Shown here one piece after another: positions 1-11,219 of a stretch of DNA of 64,000 bases. The notes under the pieces were generated by a model. That model searched no databases. It was not told where the DNA came from and was given only the letters and a program-made list of their open reading frames with translations. Location of the stretch: the NCBI GenBank assembly GCA_033807695.1, contig CM066309.1:2480001-2544000 (forward strand). Direction: 5' to 3'. The DNA is from Daedaleopsis sinensis. Taxonomy: Eukaryota > Basidiomycota > Agaricomycetes > Polyporales > Polyporaceae. Position numbers and translations under genes: made by a program. The stretch's first letter is position 1; each line of letters starts with the position of its first letter.

Positions 1-1426
1 ACACGGCGCTGTGCGCAACACTTATCGAACATCGAATCATCGATCCATCTAGCGCACATACGCTAGATCCCAGGATATCGTGACTAATTCGTGGGCACTA
101 GTACTGGAGGATCTCAGGATCCTGCGCACTGGCCACATGCATCAAACACATGTCATCGTACGAAACCCCCGCTTCGAATTCCTGCAGTGCACGCGCGACT
201 GGGAAGTTCGAACTCGAAGCGACAAGTACATGTACCCATCTGCCTACCTCTATTCGGAGTCCGCCCGTTCTCTCGTCCATGCGGTCGAGTGCGCACGCAT
301 CTATCGCGGAGGACGGTCCCACCCACCCACGGACGCCTCGCACACGGCCGCGACGACTGCACATGCATCTATGCACGTATACAGAATATGCATCCGCTGG
401 CGGAGATGGCCAGTGAGAACGATATCGATGTATTGCAATACTAGTGATTTTACAGCCAATGGACCATGAGATCTTGAGACACCGCGCGCAAGCGCACAGA
501 CACACTATCCCTGTACACTGATCAAGCTTCAAGTTTCAAGAGGAAGAGAGGGTCGGGGCGGCATGGTGGTGGTAGTACATCGGAAAACGGAACTTGGATG
601 GGACGGGGAGGAGATAAGACCTGGAGCTCGGAGTCTGAGGCCTTCGAAGGGGATTGGGCATGTAGGGAATTCGAAGCGATACGGTGCATGCTTCGTCGAC
701 GCCGCTTGCAAGGGTTCGCATTCGGAGACTCGTGGACTCGGAGGGAATCCATGCGTCAGCGACGCTGCGCCTGCGACGCGCGGATATGGATATGGATATG
801 GATATGGGCATTGGGGAGGTGACGTAGAGGTATGAGTATGAGGGACAGATCTGTTGTCGTGTCTTATGGTATAGATGGGGCGTCTGAAACAGTCACAAAT
901 TGGAGCATAAACCGATGCGGTGAGGTAGAATTAGTTGTACATGTAACAGTAGAGCTGGAGCAGTGAATTCGGGATAAATAAACCGAGGTCGTTTCTGTTT
1001 GTCGCGTCCTGGGGTGGGATGGCGGTTATTGGTCGTTATAGGAGTGGGCAAGAGGCGGACCTCAAACGGCGAGCGAAGGATGAAACATGTCGGCGAGTTG
1101 GGAAAGAGGGAATGAACAGGACAGGCCACGGGATACAAATTCATAAGAGTATGACAGAGCAATTAGAGTGCGGGGTGTAGTGTAGTATGGAATGGAACAG
1201 TCCGCGCGGTGAAACAGAACGAAGAACCGGGCATCGAGGACGCAGACCGACCAAACGGGAGATGAAGAGACAGGCAAGGGCAGGAGACCCGACCTGCAGG
1301 CGAAGAATGATGCCATGAGCGCATGAGACCCTGAGGCGGAAAAGAGCATTCCGTCGTGAATCGTCAAGAGTGTTGCAAAGCCGGGTCTTCCCAGCTCGTC
1401 GCCATATTCGTGATGGACTGGAGCAT
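1..1426. other. No supported gene; intergenic
   Basis: No reading frame here shows convincing coding character or splice structure. The stretch lies downstream of the minus-strand gene that ends at 1427 and probably holds its 3' untranslated region. A short hexamer repeat occurs at 782-805. Confidence 0.5.
782..805. repeat. Hexanucleotide microsatellite (GGATAT)4
   Basis: Four perfect tandem copies of GGATAT are visible. It lies in non-coding DNA and is probably a simple polymorphic microsatellite. Confidence 0.9.
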
Positions 1427-2729
1427 TTAGGCCTTCGAAGGGACCATGAGCTTTTCCAATCGCTCCTCCAAGCCTTTACCTAGGCCCTCGCGTTCCCACT
1501 CGCCGCCAACGTCATCCGCGACGCCCATCACACCATCGCGCTCAAGAACGTATGTCGGTACACCGTGGATACTTCCTCCGCTGGAACTGGCTGCATACTG
1601 AGCCTGCGGGAGTCCAATCACACTTGTGATGTGCGGGGGTGGCTCCGACACGACCGCCGCGGAAGTAAGGTTTGACAGCGGAACGGATGAAGCAGGTGTG
1701 GAGGAGAGGAGATCCATGTACGAGATGAATGATAGTCGCTTATTAACGTGCTTGGGTGACGGAGGGAGTGACGGAAATGTTGCGGGGAAGGGTGCAGGGA
1801 TGGACATTGATGTCAGGTGTTGCGGCTGAGGTGGCATAGAGTGCAATGGGTGTTCGGTATGCGTGGCGGTCGTCGGAGAGGAGGCGTTCGAGTTAGAATC
1901 TATCTCCGACCCCGCTGCACTCGACGTCGCGGAGAAGTACGCAGACGTAGGTGTGGGTGTTGCGGTAGCTGACGGAACGGGCGCAAGGCCCGACGGGGAA
2001 AGCGGGGCAAGGGGGGCGAGAGGACTGGTCTGGACTGTTGGACGAGTAGGCGGCGAACCTTGAAAATGCTTCGGGGGCGATCCGGGAAGAGAATTGCTAA
2101 AGAGAAGACTGCGCCGGTTGCCGCTGGGGCTGGGGCTGCGACTGCTCAATCGCGATATAGGACTTGTGGCTCCGCTGAGAGTGCCAGGCTCGATAGGAGC
2201 AGGAGTAACGATGGAGATTGAGTCGAGGTCATCGTCATCCGGATTTGTGGAAGCGAGGACCGCCGCGGCACTGTCAAGCACCGAGGGGACCGCACGTTCC
2301 AGTTCTTCGGTGAACTTGGCGCGAGAGATATGATGGGGGTCAGATGTATGTGGAAGAGACGACGCGATGGGCTCGATGTCCCGCTCGAAAATTGCGGAGG
2401 ATGAGGAGTGACTGAGCGATGTGTGAGCGGAAATGCGGCGACGTATGATCTGGGCACAAGACTTACACCGACGTTGGGGACGAGGGGATGGAGGCAGGCG
2501 AGCGTGAGCCCATGCGATGCGTCCTCAGGTGTTGCGAGTTGCGATTTGAGAGTTTGCGCTCGCGAGAAGGACTGGCGAGGTTGGTGGCAGAGGTGATGTG
2601 TCGAAGCTCAGCGGCGGTGAGGGATGAGGCATTCATGGTGGCTGCGTCAGATGGGCGAGGAGGAGAGGGCGGGGTGGTGGTGCAGGAGGGAGATGGGTTG
2701 CTTGCGGGTTCTTGAGTGAAAGTAGCCAT
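1427..2729 (-). CDS. Ser/Pro-rich protein, 415 aa, function unknown
   Basis: Two exons, 2729-2467 and 2411-1427, are joined across a 55-nt intron with a GTAAGT donor and a CTCAG acceptor; phase 2 is kept exactly. The start is the ATG opening MATFTQEPASN. The protein is dominated by Ser, Pro, Thr and Ala, with SPxR-like patches such as RSPSPSGNRRS. More structured stretches are an N-terminal segment around ELRHITSATNL, a middle segment around KRLSFISYMDLLSS and an acidic/basic C-terminus (EGLGKGLEERLEKLMV). There is no signal peptide or membrane segment. The composition suggests a largely disordered, possibly phosphorylated cytosolic or nuclear protein, but this is inference; I do not recognise a family. 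The in-frame join and coherent composition support a real gene. Confidence 0.75.
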
Positions 2730-4358
2730 GGAGGATTCGATGATAGCGACGAGTCGTTGGCGGTGGAGATGGAAGTGGAGGATGTGCTCCAGGCACCTTG
2801 ACATCAACAAGCGCCTAATGTTCAAAAAAGAATGTAACGCCCTTTCTAGCACATTCTATTGGCCTTTCAATCCGTTTCTAAGCTGTTGTCCAAAATGAAG
2901 TTTGTTTTCATTGTTGCTCCGCACGGCCTTGGTCGCCACTTGACTTCTTCCTACGCGTTGCGAATGAACCCAATCCCGTCCGACTCATCGCCCGCACAGC
3001 TTGCTTCCGTTCGTCAGCGACAAGAAGTCTCGGAGGGACACACTGCCGCTCTGGGTATCGGACTCTCATATACGCCGCATAGCTATACTTGTCATCCGTA
3101 TATCCTCCTATCCACGGCGCAGCCAACGTTCATCCAACCCTTTGACCCGCTGCCTGTCGCATGGCCTCTCTCATCCACTCAGAGCAGCTCGGGAATCCCG
3201 GAGGACTACAGTCGGACAACGACACCCCCTGCTCCTAACCGCAGATTCAAGCGATGCGCGCAATCAACATCGATTTCGAGAGATGCTCACAGGCCTTGCA
3301 TGTCATGTTGTGAACTGTGAGTAGCGGTATTGTGTCATACCGTGCACTTGTCGAATATTAACCCTCCAACCAGCGTGGTGGGATGAAGGCCTTCTTTGTG
3401 ATCATGTTGCGGATCCAGAGGGTGCGAGTTTATCACTTGACACCCCAAAACTGTGGCGGTCTCGAACAACCTCTCATGATCTCAAGACTACTGTGACCCG
3501 AACCCTGATATGCGGAGGGCGTCGCCCACCCTCAAAGCCTCCCCACCACTAACCTGTGCATTAGGATCATGGATCATGAGAAGTGTGGGATGTGGTACGC
3601 TGATCTGTCCTGGACATATCACGATATCAACCTCGTGTCGCGTTCTCAGGATAACACTGCATCAGCGCAACCGTACATCTTGTGCTTGATACTGAGGTTC
3701 GTGTTGTCCTTATGGGAAATGTACGCGGTTGATGGCTAGACTATCGCGCAGATGCTCTGCCAACGGTATCCGTCAGTCTCGTGTCTTCCAGCATATCTTT
3801 TGTCAACATCATTCAACGCAAGACCTGGCGCGAGGCAGTAAACATGACAGGGCGCATGTCCACGCACGACCCCCGGTCAGTAGATCTCGTTCCGACGCTG
3901 GTGGCATCAGAATTTCAACGCCTGCCGCTTGTCCACGTTTGAGGAATTGTCTGACTAGTTAGTCTAGTTGCCTGGGACGACCGTCATTTGCCATGGACCG
4001 TGTAGCTGAATATAATCAAGCATTACTCCGCGAAACGTGTCCATTGTAGTCTGCCAGCAGCGCTGTGTGCTCACAATCGACCTCCAAGCCACTCGATCTC
4101 ATGGACGCCTAATCGCAGAACGCTCGCTACCAGTATAGTGTTCTAGCATGGTCGCCATGGCCGCGCTCTGAGATGCAATATTGCGAAACCCACAGAGCTC
4201 AATCCTACATCTGCCATTGCAGAGTTCACCTCGACCCATAAAGATATCAAACACTGGTGGTATCTTCATCTTCTGATCGTCTTGGTATCGTTGGTTTCTG
4301 CATATTCGACCACAGCTGGGTATGTCACTATCGCCAACATCTGCAGGAGACGCAACAA
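2730..4358. other. Intergenic, no supported gene
   Basis: This lies between two minus-strand genes. It should hold the promoter of the Ser/Pro-rich gene and the 3' end of the glycosidase-like gene. Short open stretches occur on both strands, but none joins into a sensible product. Confidence 0.5.
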
Positions 4359-6658
4359 TCACATAGCTTTGCTCAGCCTGTCCGTGCGTATCCTCCAGCC
4401 CTCCTTCGGGAATCCTGGGGCCACACCCTGACTCCCATCCCATCCCTCAGCCATCATCGCCACAGCGTATAGCAATGCCCCAGATCCTGGGAAGTACGGC
4501 GTTGGTACTCTAACCCCGCCAACAGGCATTCCGACTTCATCAAACTCAAACAGCGGATGAAGCAGCCACTCGACCGCCTTCTCCGTATCGCCGTTACGGG
4601 CCGCAGACATCGCCAGCATGGGGAAGTCCCACCTGAGTTGAACGTAAGCTTCGCATATCCGTCGCAAGGTTCGTGAACACCAAGTACTCACCCCCAACAG
4701 TTGCTTATGTTCCAACTCGTCCATACCTTCTCCGCGGTCGCCCTAGCGACGTCCACGCTCACATTCGCCGTCTGCGGCAGCCAGCCGTACAGCCCCACCA
4801 AGGCCGGGTGGTCGTTCGTGAACGTCGGCGTGTCCCAGAAATCGCTCGGGATCCCCTCGTAGACAGCGTACAGCCCGTTCTCCATCGGGAGCGGCGCCAG
4901 GTTGTCTCGGACGTCCACCCACGCCTCCGGCACATCCTCCCCGAGACGTTCCATCCACGCACTGGCGTGCTCAAGCCCGAACCGCCAGTACGCAAGCTCG
5001 AACGCGGGATTCCTGGTGGCATTTGGGCTCGTGTCCTCGCTGACGACGTACATCGGTGGCCCGAGGTCGAAGAATCCCGTGCTTGCGTTCCGCCGCGCGT
5101 ACACGGCCATCCAGTCCGCGGTCGCGTGCACGACGTCGCGCCACTTGGCGAGCGTCGCGTTCGAGCGCGTCGCGCGGTACTCGTACTCCGCGAAGACGAG
5201 CGGGTGGGGCTGCTGCCAGATGAGGAGCTCGTTGATCTCGCCCGGGGCGGAGCGCCCTGATGGATCTGTCATCTTGGACCAGCGCGCTCCGGTGGGGTAG
5301 TCTTCTTGGACCTGTGCTCGACGGAGGGAGGACGACAGAAAGCGGGAATAGACGCCGCTGGCGCGATTCAGGAGGTCCCAGTTGTTCCAGAGCGCCCAGT
5401 GTGCGCTGTGCCAAAAGAACATCTCCATGTGGAACTTGCCATACTGGAGAGGAGGTGAGTGAGAGCTGGATCCCTGTGTAAGAGGTGGCTCACCCAACCG
5501 TTGTTGACCAGCCCTGACTGTGCAATGTCGTCAAATCTCATTATCTTCTTGAATGACCAGACACAAGCTTACCTCCTGTGGGGGTGCATCGCCGGCTTCG
5601 TTGACTCGGAGCAAGTACTGCGAAAGCACGATGCGCCTCTGCAGTTCATCCGCGCGCGGGTCGGTAGATCCGGTGACGACGTCGACGAATCCGTTCTGCG
5701 TCCAGTATTGTCCCCACACTTGCTCCGACTCCCGTGCGACGTCTTGCACTCGCGGCAGCGTCCTGATCTGGCCGGACGCATATGCAATCGACAGCGAGAA
5801 TGTTCGGCTGCGTTCCCGCGGGACGACAGTATAGCGATGGCTGTCGGCAGAGACGCGCGAAACGTTGAAGTCGTCGCCACCGCCTAGGAACGTGAAGAAG
5901 GTCGTCGAGTCCAATGTGTGCGCGATCGCTGCGTCGACGTTCAGACCCAACCCCTCTCCCTCTGTGAGGGAGGTCGAATGATTACTCGTCGCGTTCCACA
6001 CCCCGACGAAGGGCGCCTCGAACTTGGCGGTGCCGTCGTTCCATGGGAAATCGAGGAAGATGGCGATGCGTCCGCTCTGGAGCAGGGGAGAGGAGATGGT
6101 GATGCCGACTGTATCGCTGCTCTGCGCGGCTACCGTCTGCACTTGCACTTCCTCTCCCAGCCATCGAAAACTGCTCGTCATCGTCCCCGTCCACAAATCG
6201 AGCTTCTGTCTTGTATCCTCCAACGCATCCTCCGTCACGTCCGCCACGCCCCCCTTCTCGTCCAGGAAGAGCAGCCCGACCCTGCCCAGGTTCACGCGGT
6301 TCGGGTTCGCGATCAGCCACTGCTGCACCGGCTGCGGCCCGCCGAACATGTACTGCACCCCATCCCAAACTACACCGCGGTACGCGTCCAGGTCCGCCTC
6401 CGCCACCCCCGCCGGCAGCGAGTCGTTCTTCCAGCCCCAGTCGGACATGGTCGCGAACGGGAGGAACGTCTGCAGCCCGGTGACGTCGGCGCCGAACGCG
6501 AAGTGGCCGTTCCCGACCTGCATGGGCGTGCTCGCGCTGGACGCGGTCCGGACGGGGTCGTAGCGCGACACGACGGCATGCCGGTCGATGCGCGCTGCGG
6601 CATAGGCAGGCAAGACGAGGGCAAGAGCGAGAGCGAAAGCGAGGCTGGGAAAGCGCAT
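4359..6658 (-). CDS. Secreted six-hairpin glycosidase-like protein (GH65-like), 711 aa
   Basis: Four exons: 6658-5573, 5517-5494 (24 nt), 5443-4692 and 4632-4359. All junctions keep frame. Residues 1-21 form a signal peptide (MRFPSLAFALALALVLPAYA), so the product is probably secreted or vacuolar. The mature part starts with a GH65-type N-terminal beta domain (QVGNGHFAFGADVTGL, FATMSDWGW) and continues into the (alpha/alpha)6 barrel region with YGKFHMEMFFWHSAHWALWN and, across the last junction, NCWGWDFPMLAMSAARNG. The 24-nt exon encodes SGLVNNGW, which joins onto the YGKFHMEMFFWH motif, a strong check on the model. Several NxS/T sequons fit secretion. The superfamily includes disaccharide phosphorylases and hydrolases, but fungal members of this branch are uncharacterised, so the substrate is unknown. 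Confidence 0.88.
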
Positions 6659-9031
6659 CGTCGCTTGTTCGCGTTTTGGTCGCGTCTAACGAGGATATGG
6701 GGAGGGAGGGACACCCTATCTATCGTCGTGCCCGTCGACGCCCGAGATGCGAGTCTTGTACTCGTCCATGACGGGATTCGCGCTCCCGTTGCAATTGCCA
6801 GTGGTTCTGACCGGTCCACTGCCGATGGAGAACGACCTGTGACTAGTTCCAGGTGACTTCCTCGCGGTCCGAGCTTGATATCAAGTAGTTGAACGACCAT
6901 GTGACCACGTCATGGGTGATCGTCATATCGAGGATTGCGAACCTGGTCCCCGCAACTTACAAGTGACCTCACCGGTGGCAGGTGCATGGACCTAACATTC
7001 ACATCGTATAGGATATTGTGGGGCCATAGCGACTTGACAGCACCGAACGAGAGGTGATGCACTTCGCTCATTCATGTCCAATGATAATGACTTCCTACAT
7101 GGTCCAACACTCGCCCAGGGTCTGAGTCCATTCTTGCATTGCATAATTGGGTATTGACTGCATCTCAGCACTGATATATCTCGCATGGCAGCACCGGTAC
7201 CGAGACTGCTGCACAGATACACTAGAATTCGCAGAAAAGGAATCTCGCTATTTAGCCCCCTGCGACATTCATATTGGACGTCATCTCGCCATTTTATATC
7301 TCCGCCTCCACCACCTCCGAGTGAGGCTTAGAAGCTGTGTCCAGTCCATGAACTGCGATGTTGCACACGAAGAATGGGAGGCCACGGAGAGAATATTCCC
7401 GGCAGAGACCCCTCGTCCTGGCGCAGGATGGCTTGCGGCAAGCATTCAATGTCAGGCGTATAGTATATCAAAGTTAGGTTAGACAGGAAAAGTTCAACCG
7501 AGCAACGCGCTGACGAATCCCTATATCCTTTTGCAAGTCTTGCTGAATAGTAATACTATCCGCGAGATACCAGTCGCAGAACTCCTCATAATCCGCCTCG
7601 ATCGCTAGTGTTACTTTCAAGTTATTGTCTCTCTCGCCTCTATTAGGCGACAGCTCTTCAGACAACAATCCCAAGCTCTGTGAGCGGTGAGCGACTACTT
7701 GCCTGTAGAGATGTCACTGTCTCGTTCTAACGCAAGACAACTGCTACGGAAGGCCTCCAGACGAGTGCCGCGCCTTCCTGCTCATGCGCAAGGAGAGCCG
7801 GAAGCTGGGCTTCGGACCTAAGGCCGAACGCTGTGGCTGCGCAGGCGTCGCTGTTGAGCGGGTTCAAGTTCTGGAGAGTCGGATGGGTGTTAACGTTGAT
7901 ACATGATGGGCGAAGCGAATCGGAGGAGATCTCGAGCTCCGGTGTACAAGTTAGTCGAGGCTGCGCCTGAGTAACCAAAATGAAAGACGTCCGCGGTGAT
8001 GAACGTGCCCGCCTGAGTCCCAGTACCTGTACAGGCGAGTCGCTGGAACGTTGCGCATGCGCTCGAGTGCCAGAGCGGCTCGCTAGCCGCTGCCTATGTA
8101 TGATCCGGAGCAAAGATTGACACCTCGCGCAGATCAACCTTTCGGAGCTTGAGCGATATATGGACAGTGGCCACGGCATGAAAGGAGAGTGCCCGCTTGA
8201 TTGGCCGGTGAGAAAAGCGTCACCATGCTCCGCATGCAAGGCCGTAGGTGAGTGGTGGGTGATGATAGGCGTGTCGCGTCCTAGACTATGCCTGAGTATA
8301 AAAAATAGCGGAGGGAACACGCAGCGAATGCGCGGGGCAGCATCGGCGATATATGCGAATAATGCGGTGCGTTGTAGAAGAGATGTATTGCGACGCACGA
8401 TCTAAGACATCATACTCGCAACCGGTGGCGCAATTACCTAGAGGTAGGACGCGCACCGCATATATAGACGGGGGTGCCAGCGGACCTTTAAGGCATGATC
8501 GCCCGTGGAAGAACGAGCACTATACCGGCGTCCTGGGAAGTGGTAGGTGGTGGAACATGGGCGGAGCTTGGAGAAATCTATGCCGTTGGGTTGTCGATGT
8601 CGCCACACCACCACACGGTCAACGTGCGCGACGTGCGTTCGCGAATGGACAGGCGGGTATGGAGGCGATGAAGCCGCGCTTCACGTGGTGGACTGAGTGC
8701 GGGAGACAGGTCATGAGAAGGACTGGGCGGACGTTGATTGAGAGCCAATGGAGCGGTGAAAGGTTAAAAGGGTGTGGGCGATGCGGAGAGGGGCAAGGTG
8801 CACGTCCCATGACGCAGGCACGACGCAATTGAGCGCAAGACCCGGAACACGGCACGACCCAAGCAGACCCAAGCAGGCGACGGGAAGGCGAGGGTACTTG
8901 TACCGCGAAGGTCAGACAGCGAGATGCTCTTACCCAGCTTTTCCCGCCCACACTACACACGCTGCCGCCTGCGCGATCCCTTTGCGAAGAGCTACCCGTG
9001 ATCCAGCAAGCTGTTGACCTATTCGAATTGG
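6659..9031. other. Intergenic, no supported gene
   Basis: This is about 2.4 kb without a coherent exon chain on either strand. Open stretches near 7727-8398 (-) and 8353-8832 (+) have no recognisable composition or splice partners. The part next to 6659 should carry the glycosidase-like gene's promoter. Confidence 0.5.
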
Positions 9032-9259
9032 ATGGCGAGCAAGGACTCGGTAAGTCCGCTTTCGAGGAAGCCGTCCTGGGGAGCCACGCTGGGCGCTAGG
9101 ATTGGGCGCATGCTGAACGGAAGCCCGCACGCCGAAGAGGATGTCGACAACCGTCGAGAGAGCTGGACATCGTCGGTGTGGTCGGACGAGGGGAGCGTAA
9201 GCTCGCTGAAGAAGGAGTATGGCGGGGTGGTGGTGGTGGAAGCAGCGGAAGGTGAGTAG
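9032..9259 (+). CDS. Possible small protein or exon, 75 aa, unknown
   Basis: The open frame opens MASKDSVSPLSRKPSWGA and continues through GARIGRMLNGSPHAEEDV, with plausible amino-acid composition. It ends just after a canonical GTGAGT donor near 9250, so it may instead be an exon whose continuation I could not find. It lies about 300 bp upstream of the DUF3602 gene on the same strand and could be a 5' exon or a separate small gene. No family is recognised. Confidence 0.25.
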   Translation: MASKDSVSPLSRKPSWGATLGARIGRMLNGSPHAEEDVDNRRESWTSSVWSDEGSVSSLKKEYGGVVVVEAAEGE

Positions 9260-9562
9260 CCTCGAGGTTTTCGGTCAGGGCTGGAGAGATAAGGAGGGTG
9301 GGGAGATAAGGACTATTCGATAGTCAATTTCGGTTATCTCACCCTTTCGTCCGGGATATCGGGCAGAGCCATAGCAGGCCTGTCAAATCGCTGGTCTTAG
9401 ATCCCAGAAGCTTTCCCTTCTCCGGCTCTGGGTGAGAGAGGACGACAGAGACTAGTGCTATGTACGCACGCGCTAGTACCATATACCTCGCCCGCGCGGC
9501 AATACGCCTCTCCCTTTCGCCCCACCGCCTTCATCCCCATTCTCACCTTGCCCCTCTCCTCC

Positions 9563-10673
9563 ATGGCAGACAACGACGTCCCCGCAACGTCCTCCGGCTC
9601 TCCCAAGCGTCGCTCCGTCTCCAGAGGCCGTGAAGTCTTCGTACGTGCCCTCCGACTACTCACCTGGATTACGCTAATGTCTTCGCTCTTAGTCTTCCGG
9701 TCGCGGCGGCATTGGCAATATCCGTAAGCCCTCCGTCGATGTCCCGGGCGATGCTCGTCCCTCCAGCGAACCTATCTCTCCCGTCCGTGGCCGCGAGGCT
9801 ACAGTCGATTCAGACAGAGTCAGTCTCTCCAGTCTCCCAGTCTTCTAGCCTCTCTAACCGTTCTCTGCAGGCCCAAACCAGCGGTCGCGGTGGAATCGGC
9901 AACATCCGCTCTGGTTCTCAAGCTCGCAACGCCTCAATCATCACCGAGAACCACCCCCAGACCGCGTCCATTGTCTCCGACCATGCGGCGAGCATCGCAG
10001 AGTATGAGCGAAGTGTTATAGCTCTCAACGAACAATCCGCCCGAGCAGTACGTGTATTCAACCCTTCTTCTCATCCTCTCCCACCCAACGATCTCCAGCG
10101 GTCCTCCGGGCGAGGTGGTCTTGGTAACATCAAGTCACCCTCCAAGTCTCGCTCGCGATCCCGCGCTTCCGCAGCACACTCTACCGGTCGCGGTGGCATA
10201 GGCAATCTCCAGGCAGGTGCAAATGTGGACCCTGAGCACTTGGCACAGCTCGAAGAGGAAGAGCGTCTTCGGTACATGCATGCCGAGGGAATGTATGTGT
10301 CATTTCCCTCTCCTCCACGCCTTGTCTGACTTCGCATGCATACAGCCACTCGACTGGCCGCGGTGGACGCGCCAACATCACTAATCTCCACAGTCCCGTA
10401 CTGGAACCTTCTTCCCCCCACCTTCATGAATACGAGGCTACCGGCCGTGGCGGAGCAGGCAACATAATCCGATCGCGCTCGGGTTCTCGTGAGCCTAACT
10501 TCAGTCGCAGCCGCAGCGGATCCAGAGGGCCCTCGAAGGACCGCGCCAGCAGCCTTGCCCGCATGCTCAATAAAGTAGGCTTGCACAGCCCGCGCGAGGA
10601 GACTCCAGATGGTGCCAGTGGAATGAGCACTGTCAATGAGAACGGCGATGCCGTCCTCCGTGGTCAGGAATGA
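9563..10673 (+). CDS. DUF3602 / PAR32-type repeat protein, 300 aa to first stop
   Basis: Five exons: 9563-9640, 9693-9818, 9871-10047, 10099-10292 and 10346-10673, all in frame. The defining feature is a repeated SGRGGxGNI motif, with the glycines near-invariant: SSGRGGIGNIR, TSGRGGIGNIR, SSGRGGLGNIK, STGRGGIGNL, STGRGGRANI and ATGRGGAGNII, mostly one or two per exon. This is the signature of the fungal DUF3602 family. Its yeast member PAR32 is a phosphoprotein acting in TORC1/nitrogen control of ammonium transporters. Ser/Arg-rich linkers (SRSRSGSRGPSKDRASS) fit a disordered phosphoprotein. Exon 2 uses a GTCAGT donor. The annotated end is the TGA at 10671-10673, but the same frame stays open and coding-like for a further 181 codons (see the next entry), so the true C-terminus is uncertain. 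Confidence 0.85.
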
Positions 10674-11216
10674 CTCCTGCCGAGGCGTGCTGGCCCGGCG
10701 TCGCAACGCAGGCGCGTCTTCTTCAAGCCCAAGTCAAAGAAGCGCCGCTCTCTACTCCTTGCGAACGTCAGCCTGCAGGCCTCCTCGTCCCTCAGCGTCT
10801 CAACTCGTTCTTCTCAAGACTCCCAGTCCTCCTCTGCGCTTCAATTTGCTCCTGCTTCCCCTACCGACTCATCTAATTCTTCCGTTTCTACGATTTCTCT
10901 CCTGCCCCCTCCTCCCTCTCCGGCCTATGCCAATATCGCCATCACCAGTCCCAACGGTGCCTGTGGGTGCTATCAATGTCAGACGGCGCTGGCGGCTTCC
11001 AGTTCCGCGACCTCCGTCTCATCATCCGCATCATCGCAGTCGTCGCCGACTCGTTCTCCGCGTCGGAACCCTCCCTATATGTTATTTCCCCCACCGGACC
11101 CTTGGTCGTATAAGCAAGCCAAGGCACGCGCGACGCAACGCGCACCAACTCTCTCGGCGCAAACGCTCCCAACTGTAGACGAAGACTCAGAGTATGTATC
11201 TTTCATTGATTTCTCA
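10674..11216 (+). other. In-frame coding-like extension beyond the DUF3602 stop
   Basis: Directly after the TGA, the same frame runs 181 sense codons to the next stop at 11217. It reads like real protein: a basic patch (FFKPKSKKRRSLLL), Ser-rich linkers, Pro-rich SLLPPPPSPAYANIAI, a Cys pair (GACGCYQCQTALAA) and an aromatic patch (YMLFPPPDPWSYKQAK). The other frames look random. There is no in-frame ATG until about 11078, so it is not an obvious separate gene. A GTATGT donor at 11192 could end an exon at DEDSE. Possible explanations are stop-codon readthrough (TGA followed by CTC), an intron using weak sites, a premature stop in this strain, or a sequence error. I found no canonical intron that removes the stop and keeps frame; the best fit uses a poor GTCCTC donor at 10653. 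Confidence 0.6.
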
Positions 11217-11219
11217 TGA

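Noticed and set aside
5918..6856. A 312-codon plus-strand frame
   Set aside because: It is antisense to the glycosidase-like gene, whose signal peptide, domain motifs and introns are unambiguous.
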